Shown here piece by piece: positions 23,702 through 36,372 of a stretch of DNA of 64,000 nt (positions are counted from its first letter, which is position 1; every line of letters begins with the position of its first letter). The stretch is taken from positions 41,499 to 105,498 of the forward strand of contig JBBELK010000512.1 in NCBI GenBank assembly GCA_037783545.1, in the 5' to 3' direction. The translations under genes and the position numbers were made by a program. Below the pieces are notes generated by a model that saw only the letters and a list, made by a program, of their open reading frames with translations, was not told where the DNA came from and did no database searches. This DNA is from Henricia sp. BOLD:AAB3569 (taxonomy: Eukaryota > Echinodermata > Asteroidea > Spinulosida > Echinasteridae).

Positions 23702-25351
23702 TCCCGTCACAATCTGGGGTGAGTCAACGGCCGTACAAATGTACACCAGCGCGGCGCATGCGCAGGGTGTCCCAACAGCCACGGTTAGGGGAATAACCAT
23801 GCAGCCGAGCTCCGTTTTCCCTAAACTCTGAAATTTCTCCGTCATTTCCCAGCGAAAATCTGTCAATTTTGCATGACAAGTGCGGAATATATACAGTTTG
23901 GAGCATGCAAAATTTGAAGTTGGTTGGAAAATTCCTTGATTTCCAAATTTGCCGGCATTTGGGACACACTTTGACCTAATTCCCGTCACAATCTGGGGTG
24001 AGTCAACGGCCGTACAAATGTACACCAGCGCGGCGCAGGGTGTCCCAACAGCCACGGTTAGGGGAATAACCACGCAGCCGAGCTCCGTTTTCCCTAAACT
24101 CTGAAATTTCTCCGTCATTTCCCCGCGAAAATCTGTCAATTTTGCATGACAAGTGCGGAATATATACAGTTTGGAGCATGCAAAATTTGAAGTTGGTTGG
24201 ACAATTCCTTGATTTCCAAATTTTCCGGCATTTGGGACACACTTTGACCTAATTCCCGTCACAATCTGGGGTGAGTCAACAGCCGTACAAATGTACACCA
24301 GCGCGGCGCAGGGTGTCCCAACAGCCACGGTTAGGGGAATAACCACGCAGCCGAGCTCCGTTTTCCCTAAACTCTGAAATTTCTCCGTCATTTCCCAGCG
24401 AAAATCTGTCAATTTTACATGACAAGTGCGGAATATATACAGTTTGGAGCATGCAAAATTTGAAGTTGGTTGGAAAATTCCTTGATTTCCAAATTTGCCG
24501 GCATTTGGGACACACTTTGACCTAATTCCCGTTACAATCTGGGGTGAGTCAACGGCCGTACAAATGTACACCAGCGCGGCGCAGGGTGTCCCAACAGCCA
24601 CGGTTAGGGGAATAACCACGCAGCCGAGCTCCGTTTTCCCTAAACTCTGAAATTTCTCCGTCATTTCCCAGCGAAAATCTGTCAATTTTGCATGACAAGT
24701 GCGGAATATATACAGTTTGGAGCATGCAAAATTTGAAGTTGGTTGGAAAATTCCTTGATTTCCAAATTTGCCGGCATTTGGGACACACTTTGACCTAATT
24801 CCCGTCACAATCTGGGGTGAGTCAACGGCCTTACAAATGTACACCAGCGCGGCGCAGGGTGTCCCAACAGCCACGGTTAGGGGAATAACCACGCAGCCGA
24901 GCTCCGTTTTCCCTAAACTCTGAAATTTCTCCGTCATTTCCCAGCGAAAATCTGTCAATTTTGCATGACAAGTGCGGAATATATACAGTTTGGAGCATGC
25001 AAAATTTGAAGTTGGTTGGAAAATTCCTTGATTTCCAAATTTGCCGGCATTTGGGACACACTTTGACCTAATTCCCGTCACAATCTGGGGTGAGTCAACG
25101 GCCGTACAAATGTACACCAGCGCGGCGCATGCGCAGGGTGTCCCAACAGCCACGGTTACGGGAATAACCACGCAGCCGAGCTCCGTTTTCCCTAAACTCT
25201 GAAATTTCTCCGTCATTTCCCAGCGAAAATCTGTCAATTTTGCATGACAAGTGCGGAATATATACAGTTTGGAGCATGCAAAATTTGAAGTTGGTTGGAA
25301 AATTCCTTGATTTCCAAATTTGCCGGCATTTGGGACACACTTTGACCTAAT
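23702..25351. repeat. HOR E, copy 1 (six monomers)
   Basis: Units at 23702, 23981, 24254, 24527, 24800 and 25073. Markers in order: ACCATGCAG; CCCCGCG with GGACAATTCC and TTTTCCGG; CAACAGCCGT; a plain unit; GGCCTTACAAATG; and GTTACGGG. Five of the six recur in the same order at 25898-27274. Confidence 0.85.
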
Positions 25352-25897
25352 TCCCATCACAATCTGGGGTGAGTCAACGGCCGTACAAATGTACACCAGC
25401 GCGGCGCAGGGTGTCCCAACAGCCACGGTTAGGGGAATAACCACGCAGCCGAGCTCCGTTTTCCCTAAACTCTGAAATTTCTCCGTCATTTCCCAGCGAA
25501 AATCTGTCAATTGTGCATGACAAGTGCGGAATATATACAGTTTGGAGCATGCAAAATTTGAAGTTGGTTGGAAAATTCCTTGATTTCCAAATTTGCCGGC
25601 ATTTGGGACACACTTTGACCTAATTCCCATCACAATCTGGGGTGAGTCAACGGCCGTACAAATGTACACCAGCGCGGCGCAGGGTGTCCCAACAGCCACG
25701 GTTAGGGGAATAACCACGCAGCCGAGCTCCGTTTTCCCTAAACTCTGAAATTTCTCCGTCATTTCCCAGCGAAAATCTGTCAATTGTGCATGACAAGTGC
25801 GGAATATATACAGTTTGGAGCATGCAAAATTTGAAGTTGGTTGGAAAATTCTTTGATTTCCAAATTTGCCGGCATTTGGGACACACCTTGACCTAAT
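25352..25897. repeat. Two near-identical adjacent monomers
   Basis: Units at 25352 and 25625 both start TCCCATCAC and carry TTGTGCATG. They differ by TTCTTTGAT in the second and by CACTTTG versus CACCTTG at the end. This is a single-monomer duplication between the two E modules. Confidence 0.8.
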
Positions 25898-27274
25898 TCC
25901 CGTCACAATCTGGGGTGAGTCAACGGCCGTACAAATGTACACCAGCGCGGCGCATGCGCAGGGTGTCCCAACAGCCACGGTTAGGGGAATAACCATGCAG
26001 CCGAGCTCCGTTTTCCCTAAACTCTGAAATTTCTCCGTCATTTCCCAGCGAAAATCTGTCAATTTTGCATGACAAGTGCGGAATATATACAGTTTGGAGC
26101 ATGCAAAATTTGAAGTTGGTTGGAAAATTCCTTGATTTCCAAATTTGCCGGCATTTGGGACACACTTTGACCTAATTCCCGTCACAATCTGGGGTGAGTC
26201 AACAGCCGTACAAATGTACACCAGCGCGGCGCAGGGTGTCCCAACAGCCACGGTTAGGGGAATAACCACGCAGCCGAGCTCCGTTTTCCCTAAACTCTGA
26301 AATTTCTCCGTCATTTCCCAGCGAAAATCTGTCAATTTTACATGACAAGTGCGGAATATATACAGTTTGGAGCATGCAAAATTTGAAGTTGGTTGGAAAA
26401 TTCCTTGATTTCCAAATTTGCCGGCATTTGGGACACACTTTGACCTAATTCCCGTCACAATCTGGGGTGAGTCAACGGCCGTACAAATGTACACCAGCGC
26501 GGCGCAGGGTGTCCCAACAGCCACGGTTAGGGGAATAACCACGCAGCCGAGCTCCGTTTTCCCTAAACTCTGAAATTTCTCCGTCATTTCCCAGCGAAAA
26601 TCTGTCAATTTTGCATGACAAGTGCGGAATATATACAGTTTGGAGCATGCAAAATTTGAAGTTGGTTGGAAAATTCCTTGATTTCCAAATTTGCCGGCAT
26701 TTGGGACACACTTTGACCTAATTCCCGTCACAATCTGGGGTGAGTCAACGGCCTTACAAATGTACACCAGCGCGGCGCAGGGTGTCCCAACAGCCACGGT
26801 TAGGGGAATAACCACGCAGCCGAGCTCCGTTTTCCCTAAACTCTGAAATTTCTCCGTCATTTCCCAGCGAAAATCTGTCAATTTTGCATGACAAGTGCGG
26901 AATATATACAGTTTGGAGCATGCAAAATTTGAAGTTGGTTGGAAAATTCCTTGATTTCCAAATTTGCCGGCATTTGGGACACACTTTGACCTAATTCCCG
27001 TCACAATCTGGGGTGAGTCAACGGCCGTACAAATGTACACCAGCGCGGCGCATGCGCAGGGTGTCCCAACAGCCACGGTTACGGGAATAACCACGCAGCC
27101 GAGCTCCGTTTTCCCTAAACTCTGAAATTTCTCCGTCATTTCCCAGCGAAAATCTGTCAATTTTGCATGACAAGTGCGGAATATATACAGTTTGGAGCAT
27201 GCAAAATTTTAAGTTGTTTGGAAAATTTCTTGATTTCCAAATTTGCCGGCATTTGGGACACACCTTGACCTAAT
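25898..27274. repeat. HOR E, copy 2 (five monomers, one lost)
   Basis: Units at 25898, 26177, 26450, 26723 and 26996 match 23702, 24254, 24527, 24800 and 25073. The CCCCGCG/TTTTCCGG unit (23981) has no counterpart, so the offset changes from 2196 to 1923 bp across that point. The last unit ends with private changes (ATTTTAAGTTGTTTGG, TTTCTTG), which suggests that the edge of the duplication lies there. Confidence 0.85.
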
Positions 27275-28105
27275 TCCCGTCACAATCTGGGGTGAGTCAA
27301 CGGCCGTACACATGTACACCAGCGCGGCGCATGCGCAGGGTGTCACAACAGCCACGGTTAGGGGAATAACCACGCAGCCGAGCTCCGTTTTCCCTAAACT
27401 CTGAAATTTCTCCGTCATTTCCCAGCGAAAATCTGTCAATTTTGCATGACAAGTGCGGAATATATACAGTTTGGAGCATGCAAAATTTGAAGTTGGTTGG
27501 AAAATTCCATGATTTCCAAATTTGCCGGCATTTGGGACACACTTTGACCTAATTCCCGTCACAATTTTGGGTGAGTCAACGGCCGTACAAATGTACACCA
27601 GCGCGGCGCAGGGTGTCCCAACAGCCACGGTTAGGGGAGTAACCACGCAGCCGAGCTCCGTTTTCCCTAAACTCTGAAATTTCTCCGTCATTTCCCAGCG
27701 AAAATCTGTCAATTTTGCATGACAAGTGCGGAATATATACAGTTTGGAGCATGCAAAATTTGAAGTTGGTTGGAAAATTCCTTGATTTCCAAATTTGCCG
27801 GCATTTGGGACACACTTTGACCTAATTCCCGTCACAATCTGGGGTGAGTCAACGGCCGTACAAATGTACACCAGCGCGGCGCATGTGCAGGGTGTCCCAA
27901 CTGCCACGGTTAGAGGAATAACCACGCAGCCGAGCTCCGTTTTCCCTAAACTCTGAAATTTCTCCGTCATTTCCCAGCGAAAATCTGTCAATTTTACATG
28001 ACAAGTGCGGAATATATACAGTTTGGAGCATGCAAAATTTGAAGTTGGTTGGAAAATTCCTTGATTTCCAAATTTGCCGGCATTTGGGACACACTTTGAC
28101 CTAAT
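27275..28105. repeat. Three monomers between E2 and F1
   Basis: Units at 27275 (TCACAAC, CATGATTTCC), 27554 (ACAATTTTGGG, GAGTAACC) and 27827 (AGAGG, TTTTACATG, AACTGCC). The first two are another copy of the recurrent CATGATTTCC/ACAATTTTGGG pair seen at 3305, 8810, 10738 and 13771. Confidence 0.85.
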
Positions 28106-29760
28106 TCCCGTCACAATCTGGGGTGAGTCAACGGCCGTACAAATGTACACCAGCGCGGCGCAGTGTGTCCCAACAGCCACGGTTAGGGGAATAACCACGC
28201 AGCCGAGCTCCGTTTTCCCTAAACTCTGAAATTTCTCCGTCATTTCCCAGCGAAAATCTGTCAATTGTGCATGACAAGTGCGGAATATATACAGTTTGGA
28301 GCATGCAAAATTTGAAGTTGCTTGGAAAATTCCTTGATTTCCAAATTTGCCGGCATTTGGGACACACCTTGACCTAATTCCCGTCACAATCTGGGGTGAG
28401 TCAACGGCCGTACAAATGTACACCAGCGCGGCGCATGCGCAGGGTGTCACAACAGCCACGGTTAGGGGAGTAACCACGCAGCCGAGCTCCGTTTTCCCTA
28501 AACTCTGAAATTTCTCCGTCATTTCCCAGCGAAAATCTGTCAATTTTGCATGACAAGTGCGGAATATATACAGTTTGGAGCATGCAAAATTTGAAGTTGG
28601 TTGGAAAATTCCTTGATTTCCAAATTTGCCGGCATTTGGGACACACTTTGACCTAATTCCCGTCACAATCTGGGGTGAGTCAACGGCCGTACAAATGTAC
28701 ACCAGCGCGGCGCATGTGCAGGGTGTCCCAACAGCCACGGTTAGAGGAATAACCACGCAGGCGAGCTCCGTTTTCCCTAAACTCTGAAATTTCTCCGTCA
28801 TTTCCCAGCGAAAATCTTACAATTTTACATGACAAGTGCGGAATATATACAGTTTGGAGCATGCAAAATTTGAAGTTGGTTGGAAAATTCCTTGATTTCC
28901 AAATTTGCCGGCATTTGGGACACACTTTGACCTAATTCCGGTCACAATCTGGAGTGAGTCAACGGCCGTACAAATGTACACCAGCGCGGCGCATGCGCAG
29001 GGTGTCCCAACAGCCACGGTTAGAGGAATAACCACGCAGCCGAGCTCCGTTTTCCCTAAACTATGAAATTTCTCCGTCATTTCCCAGCGAAAATCTGTCA
29101 ATTTTACATGACAAGTGCGGAATATATACAGTTTGGACATGCACAATTTGAAGTTGGTTGGAAAATTCCTTGATTTCCAAATTTGCCGGCATTTGGGACA
29201 CACTTTGACCTAATTCCCGTCACAATCTGGGGTGAGTCAACGGCCGTACAAATGTACACCAGCGCGGCGCAGGGTGTCCCAACAGCCACGGTTAGGGGAA
29301 TAACCACGCAGCCGAGCTCCGTTTTCCCTAAACTCTGAAATTTCTCCGTCATTTCGCAGCGAAAATCTGTCAATTGTGCATGAGAAGTGCGGAATATATA
29401 CAGTTTGGAGCATGCAAAATTTGAAGTTGGTTGGAAAATTCCTTGATTTCCAAATTTGCCGGCATTTGGGACACACCTTGACCTAATTCCCGTCACAATC
29501 TGGGGTGAGTCAACGGCCGTACAAATGTATACCAGCGCGGCGCAGGGTGTCCCAACAGCCACGGTTAGGGGAATAACCACGCAGCCGAGCTCCGTTTTCC
29601 CTAAACTCTGAAATTTCTCCGTCATTTCCCCGCGAAAATCTGTCAATTTTGCATGACAAGTGCGGAATATATACAGTTTGGAGCATGCAAAATTTGAAGT
29701 TGGTTGGAAAATTCCTTGATTTCCAAATTTTCCGGCATTTGGGACACACTTTGACCTAAT
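28106..29760. repeat. HOR F, copy 1 (six monomers, offset 2480 bp)
   Basis: Units at 28106, 28379, 28658, 28937, 29215 and 29488 match those at 30586, 30859, 31138, 31417, 31695 and 31968. Shared markers include GTTGCTTGG, CAGGCGAGC with ATCTTACAATTT, ACTATGAAAT with a one-base loss in TTTGGACATGC, ATTTCGCAGCG, and ATGTATACC with TTTTCCGG. A CCGGTCACAATCTGGAG start occurs only in this copy (28937). Confidence 0.88.
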
Positions 29761-31137
29761 TCCCGTCACAATCTGGGGTGAGTCAACGGCCGTACAAATG
29801 TACACCAGCGCGTCGCAGGGTGTCCCAACAGCCACGGTTAGGGGAATAACCACGCAGCCGAGCTCCGTTTTCCCTAAACTCTGAAATTTCTCCGTCATTT
29901 CCCAGCGAAAATCTGTCAATTGTGCATGACAAGTGCGGAATATATACAGTTTGGAGCATGCAAAATTTGAAGTTGCTTGGAAAATTCCTTGATTGCCAAA
30001 TTTGCCGGCATTTGGGACACACCTTGACCTAATTCCCGTCACAATCTGGGGTGAGTCAACGGCCGTACAAATGTACACCAGCGCGGCGCATGCGCAGGGT
30101 GTCACAACAGCCACGGTTAGGGGAGTAACCACGCAGCCGAGCTCCGTTTTCCCTAAACTCTGACATTTCTCCGTCATTTCCCAGCGAAAATCTGTCAATT
30201 TTGCATGACAAGTGCGGAATATATACAGTTTGGAGCATGCAAAATTTGAAGTTGGTTGGAAAATTCCTTGATTTCCAAATTTGCCGGCATTTGGGACACA
30301 CTTTGACCTAATTCCCGTCACAATCTGGGGTGAGTCAACGGCCGTACAAATGTATACCAGCGCGGCGCAGGGTGTCCCAACAGCCACGGTTAGGGGAATA
30401 ACCACGCAGCCGAGCTCCGTTTTCCCTAAACTCTGAAATTTCTCCGTCATTTCCCCGCGAAAATCTGTCAATTTTGCATGACAAGTGCGGAATATATACA
30501 GTTTGGAGCATGCAAAATTTGAAGTTGGTTGGAAAATTCCTTGATTTCCAAATTTTCCGGCATTTGGGACACACTTTGACCTAATTCCCGTCACAATCTG
30601 GGGTGAGTCAACGGCCGTACAAATGTACACCAGCGCGGCGCAGGGTGTCCCAACAGCCACGGTTAGGGGAATAACCACGCAGCCGAGCTCCGTTTTCCCT
30701 AAACTCTGAAATTTCTCCGTCATTTCCCAGCGAAAATCTGTCAATTGTGCATGACAAGTGCGGAATATATACAGTTTGGAGCATGCAAAATTTGAAGTTG
30801 CTTGGAAAATTCCTTGATTTCCAAATTTGCCGGCATTTGGGACACACCTTGACCTAATTCCCGTCACAATCTGGGGTGAGTCAACGGCCGTACAAATGTA
30901 CACCAGCGCGGCGCATGCGCAGGGTGTCACAACAGCCACGGTTTGGGGAGTAACCACGCAGCCGAGCTCCGTTTTCCCTAAACTCTGAAATTTCTCCGTC
31001 ATTTCCCAGCGAAAATCTGTCAATTTTGCATGACAAGTGCGGAATATATACAGTTTGGAGCATGCAAAATTTGAAGTTGGTTGGAAAATTCCTTGATTTC
31101 CAAATTTGCCGGCATTTGGGACACACTTTGACCTAAT
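29488..31137. repeat. 825-bp trimer in two adjacent copies
   Basis: Units 29488, 29761 and 30034 (273, 273, 279) are repeated at 30313, 30586 and 30859. Markers are ATGTATACC with CCCCGCG and TTTTCCGG, then TTGTGCATG with GTTGCTTGG, then TCACAAC with GAGTAACC. Private changes GCGTCGCAG, GATTGCC and CTGACATTT mark the first copy; GGTTTGGGGAG marks the second. This trimer is the local expansion that produced the 2480-bp spacing of HOR F. Confidence 0.88.
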
Positions 31138-32241
31138 TCCCGTCACAATCTGGGGTGAGTCAACGGCCGTACAAATGTACACCAGCGCGGCGCATGTGCA
31201 GGGTGTCCCAACAGCCACGGTTAGAGGAATAACCACGCAGGCGAGCTCCGTTTTCCCTAAACTCTGAAATTTCTCCGTCATTTCCCAGCGAAAATCTTAC
31301 AATTTTACATGACAAGTGCGGAATATATACAGTTTGGAGCATGCAAAATTTGAAGTTGGTTGGAAAATTCCTTGATTTCCAAATTTGCCGGCATTTGGGA
31401 CACACTTTGACCTAATTCCCGTCACAATCTGGGGTGAGTCAACGGCCGTACAAATGTACACCAGCGCGGCGCATGCGCAGGGTGTCCCAACAGCCACGGT
31501 TAGAGGAATAACCACGCAGCCGAGCTCCGTTTTCCCTAAACTATGAAATTTCTCCGTCATTTCCCAGCGAAAATCTGTCAATTTTACATGACAAGTGCGG
31601 AATATATACAGTTTGGACATGCAAAATTTGAAGTTGGTTGGAAAATTCCTTGATTTCCAAATTTGCCGGCATTTGGGACACACTTTGACCTAATTCCCGT
31701 CACAATCTGGGGTGAGTCAACGGCCGTACAAATGTACACCAGCGCGGCGCAGGGTGTCCCAACAGCCACGGTTAGGGGAATAACCACGCAGCCGAGCTCC
31801 GTTTTCCCTAAACTCTGAAATTTCTCCGTCATTTCGCAGCGAAAATCTGTCAATTGTGCATGACAAGTGCGGAATATATACAGTTTGGAGCATGCAAAAT
31901 TTGAAGTTGGTTGGAAAATTCCTTGATTTCCAAATTTGCCGGCATTTGGGACACACTTTGACCTAATTCCCGTAACAATCTGGGGTGAGTCAACGGCCGT
32001 ACAAATGTATACCAGCGCGGCCGCAGGGTGTCCCAACAGCCACGGTTAGGGGAATAACCACGCAGCCGAGCTCCGTTTTCCCTAAACTCTGAAATTTCTC
32101 CGTCATTTCCCCGCGAAAATCTGTCAATTTTGCATGACAAGTGCGGAATATATACAGTTTGGAGCATGCAAAATTTGAAGTTGGTTGGAAAATTCCTTGA
32201 TTTCCAAATTTTCCGGCATTTGGGACACACTTTGACCTAAT
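30586..32241. repeat. HOR F, copy 2
   Basis: Six units matching 28106-29760 at an offset of 2480 bp. The last unit (31968) has GCGCGGCCGCAGGG, one C more than its source at 29488, plus CGTAACAATC. The added base shifts the minus-strand open frames here. Confidence 0.85.
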
Positions 32242-33334
32242 TCCCGTCACAATCTGGGGTGAGTCAACAGCCGTACAAATGTACACCAGCGCGGCGCAGG
32301 GTGTCCCAACAGCCACGGTTAGGGGAATAACCACGCAGCCGAGCTCCGTTTTCCCTAAACTCTGAAATTTCTCCGTCATTTCCCAGCGAAAATCTGTCAA
32401 TTTTACATGACAAGTGCGGAATATATACAGTTTGGAGCATGCAAAATTTGAAGTTGGTTGGAAAATTCCTTGATTTCCAAATTTGCCGGCATTTGGGACA
32501 CACTTTGACCTAATTCCCGTCACAATCTGGGGTGAGTCAACGGCCGTACAAATGTACACCAGCGCGGCGCAGGGTGTCCCAACAGCCACGGTTAGGGGAA
32601 TAACCACGCAGCCGAGCTCCGTTTTCCCTAAACTCTGAAATTTCTCCGTCATTTCCTAGCGAAAATCTGTCAATTTTGCATGACAAGTGCGGAATATATA
32701 CAGTTTGGAGCATGCAAAATTTGAAGTTGGTTGGAAAATTCCTTGATTTCCAAATTTGCCGGCATTTGGGACACACTTTGACCTAATTCCCGTCACAATC
32801 TGGGGTGAGTCAACGGCCGTACAAATGTACACCAGCGCGGCGCAGGGTGTCCCAACAGCCACGGTTAGGGGAATAACCACGCAGCCGAGCTCCGTTTTCC
32901 CCTAAACTCTGAAATTTTCTCCGTCATTTCCCAGCGAAAATCTGTCAATTTTGCATGACAAGTGCGGAATATATACAGTTTGGAGCATGCAAAATTTGAA
33001 GTTGGTTGGAAAATTCCTTGATTTCCAAATTTGCCGGCATTTGGGACACACTTTGACCTAATTCCCGTCACAATCTGGGGTGAGTCAACGGCCGTACAAA
33101 TGTACACCAGCGCGGCGCAGGGTGTCCCAACAGCCACGGTTAGGGGAATAACCACGCAGCCGAGCTCCGTTTTCCCTAAACTCTGAAATTTCTCAGTCAT
33201 TTCCCGGCGAAAATCTGTCAATTTTGCATGACAAGTGCGGAATATATACAGTTTAGAGCATGCAAATTTGAAGTTGGTTGGAAAATTCCTTGATTTCCAA
33301 ATTTGCCGGCATTTGGGATACACTTTGACCTAAT
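32242..33334. repeat. Four monomers, start of the first indel-rich stretch
   Basis: Units at 32242 (CAACAGCCGT), 32515 (TCCTAGCG), 32788 (275 bp, extra C in TTTTCCCCTAAA and extra T in GAAATTTTCTCC) and 33063 (272 bp, GCAAATTTG with one A lost, CCGGCG, GGGATACAC). Private one-base changes start at 32788 after almost none in the preceding 30 kb, apart from single events near 5157, 23550 and 32021. Confidence 0.8.
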
Positions 33335-34715
33335 TCCCGTCACAATCTGGGGGTAAGTCAACGGCCGTACAAATGTACACCAGCGCGGCGCAGGTGTCCC
33401 AACAGCCACGGTTAGGGGAATAACCACGCAGCCGAAGCTCCGTTTTCCCCTAAACTCTGAAATTTCTCCGTCATTTCCCAGCGAAAATCTGTAAATTTTG
33501 CATGACAAGTGCGGAATATATACAGTTTGGAGCATGCAAAATTTGAAGTTGGTTGGAAAATTCCTTGATTTCCAAATTTGCCGGCATTTGGGACACACTT
33601 TGACCTAATTCCCGTCACAATCTGGGGTGAGTCAAACGGCCGTACAAATGTACACCAGCGCGGCGCATGCGCAGGGTGTCCCAACAGCCACGGTTAGAGG
33701 AATAACCACGCAGCCGAGCTCCGTTTTCACTAAACTCTGAAATTTCTCCGTCATTTCCCAGCGAAAATCTGTCAATTTTACATGACAAGTGCGGAATATA
33801 TACAGTTTGGAGCATGCAAAATTTGAAGTTGGTTGGAAAATTCCTTGATTTCCAAATTTGCCGGCATTTGGGACACACTTTGACCTAATTCCTGTCACAA
33901 TCTGGGGTGAGTCAACGGCCGTACAAATGTACACCAGCGCGGCGCAGGGTGTCCCAACAGCCACGGTTAGGGGAATAACCACGCAGCCGAGCTCCGTTTT
34001 CCCTAAACTCTGAAATTTCTCCGTCATTTCCCAGCGAAAATCTGTCAATTGTGCATGACAAGTGCGGAATATATACAGTTTGGAGCATGCAAAATTTGAA
34101 GTTGGTTGGAAAATTCCTTGATTTCCAAATTTGCCGGCATTTGGGACACACCTTGACCTAATTCCCGTCACAATCTGGGGTGAGTCAACGGCCGTACAAA
34201 TGTACACCAGCGCGGCGCATGCGCAGGGTGTCACAACAGCCACGGTTAGGGGGAATAACCACGCAGCCGAGCTCCGTTTTCCCTAAACTCTGAAATTTCT
34301 CCGTCATTTCCCAGCGAAAATCTGTCAATTTTGCATGACAAGTGCGGAATATATACAGTTTGGAGCATGCAAAATTTGAAGTTGGTTGGAAAATTCCATG
34401 ATTTCCAAATTTGCCGGCATTTGGGACACACTTTGACCTAATTCCCGTCACAATTTTGGGTGAGTCAACGGCCGTACAAATGTACACCAGCGCGGCGCAG
34501 GGTGTCCCAACAGCCACGGTTAGGGGAGTAACCACGCAGCCGAGCTCCGTTTTCCCTAAACTCTGAAATTTCTCCGTCATTTCCCAGCGAAAATCTGTCA
34601 ATTTTGCATGACAAGTGCGGAATATATACAGTTTGGAGCATGCAAAATTTGAAGTTGGTTGGAAAATTCCTTGATTTCCAAATTTGCCGGCATTTGGGAC
34701 ACACTTTGACCTAAT
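33335..34715. repeat. HOR G, copy 1 (five monomers, offset about 3037 bp)
   Basis: Units at 33335, 33610, 33890, 34163 and 34443 match 36373, 36645, 36925, 37200 and 37479. Markers: GTAAG with CTGTAAATTTT, TTTTCACTAAAC, TTGTGCATG with CACCTTG, TCACAAC with CATGATTTCC, and ACAATTTTGGG with GAGTAACC. Private insertions here are GGGGGTAAG, GCCGAAGCTCC, TTTTCCCCTAAA, GTCAAACGG and TTAGGGGGAAT; none is shared with copy 2. Confidence 0.82.
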
Positions 34716-36372
34716 TCCCGTCACAATCTGGGGTGAGTCAACGGCCGTACAAATGTACACCAGCGCGGCGCATGCGCAGGGTGTCCCAACAGCCACGGTT
34801 AGAGGAATAACCACGCAGCCGAGCTCCGTTTTCCCTAAACTCTGAAATTTCTCCGTCATTTCCCAGCGAAAATCTGTCAATTGTGCATGACAAGTGCGGA
34901 ATATATACAGTTTGGAGCATGCAAATTTGAAGTTGGTTGGAAAATTCCTTGATTTCCAAATTTGCCGGCATTTGGGACACACCCTTGACCTAATTCCCGT
35001 CACAATCTGGGTGAGTCAACGGCCGTACAAATGTACACCAGCGCGGCGCATGCGCAGGGTGTCCCAACAGCCACGGTTAGGGGAATAACCACGCAGCCGA
35101 GCTCCGTTTTCCCTAAACTCTGAAATTTCTCCGTCATTTCCCAGCGAAAATCTGTCAATTTTGCATGACAAGTGCGGAATATATACAGTTTGGAGCATGC
35201 AAAATTTGAAGTTGGTTGGAAAATTCCTTGATTTCCAAATTTGCCGGCATTTGGGACACACTTTGACCTAATTCCCGTCACAATCTGGGGTGAGTCAACG
35301 GCCGTACAAATGTACACCAGCGCGGCGCAGGGTGTCCCAACAGCCACGGTTAGGGGAATAACCACGCAGCCGAGCTCCGTTTTCCCTAAACTCTGAAATT
35401 TCTCCGTCATTTCCCAGCGAAAATCTGTCAATTTTGCATGACAAGTGCGGAATATATACAGTTTGGAGCATGCAAAATTTGAAGTTGGTTGGAAAATTCC
35501 TTGATTTCCAAATTTGCCGGCATTTGGGACACACTTTGACCTAATTCCCGTCACAATCTGGGGTGAGTCAACGGCCGTACAAATGTACACCAGCGCGGCG
35601 CATGCGCAGGGTGTCCCAACAGCCACGGTTACGGGAATAACCACGCAGCCGAGCTCCGTTTTCCCTAAACTCTGAAATTTCTCCGTCATTTCCCCGCGAA
35701 AATCTGTCAATTTTGCATGACAAGTGCGGAATATATACAGTTTGGAGCATGCAAAATTTGAAGTTGGTTTGAAAATTCCTTGATTTCCAAATTTGCCGGC
35801 ATTTGGGACACACTTTGACATAATTCCCGTCACAATCTGGGGTGAGTCAACGGCCGTACAAATGTACACCAGCGCGGCGCAGGGTGTCCCAACAGCCACG
35901 GTTAGGGGAATAACCACGCAGCCGAGCTCCGTTTTCCCTAAACTCTGAAATTTCTCCGTCATTTCCCCGCGAAAATCTGTCAATTTTGCATGACAAGTGC
36001 GGAATATATACAGTTTGGAGCATGCAAAATTTGAAGTTGGTTTGAAAATTCCTTGATTTCCAAATTTGCCGGCATTTGGGACACACTTTGGACATAATTC
36101 CCGTCACAATCTGGGGTGAGTCAACGGCCGTACAAATGTACACCAGCGCGGCGCAGGGTGTCCCAACAGCCACGGTTAGGGGAATAACCACGCAGCCGAG
36201 CTCCGTTTTCCCTAAACTCTGAAATTTCTCCGTCATTTCCCAGCGAAAATCTGTCAATTTTGCATGACAAGTGCGGAATATATACAGTTTGGAGCATGCA
36301 AAATTTGAAGTTGGTTGGAAAATTCCTTGATTTCCAAATTTGCCGGCATTTGGGGACACACTTTGACCTAAT
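34716..36372. repeat. Six monomers between G1 and G2
   Basis: Units at 34716, 34995, 35273, 35546, 35825 and 36099. Two of them (35546, 35825) share CCCCGCG with GGTTTGAAAATT and GACATAATT. Private indels: GCAAATTTG, CACACCCTTGACC, CTGGGTGAG, CTTTGGACAT and TTGGGGACAC. Confidence 0.78.
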
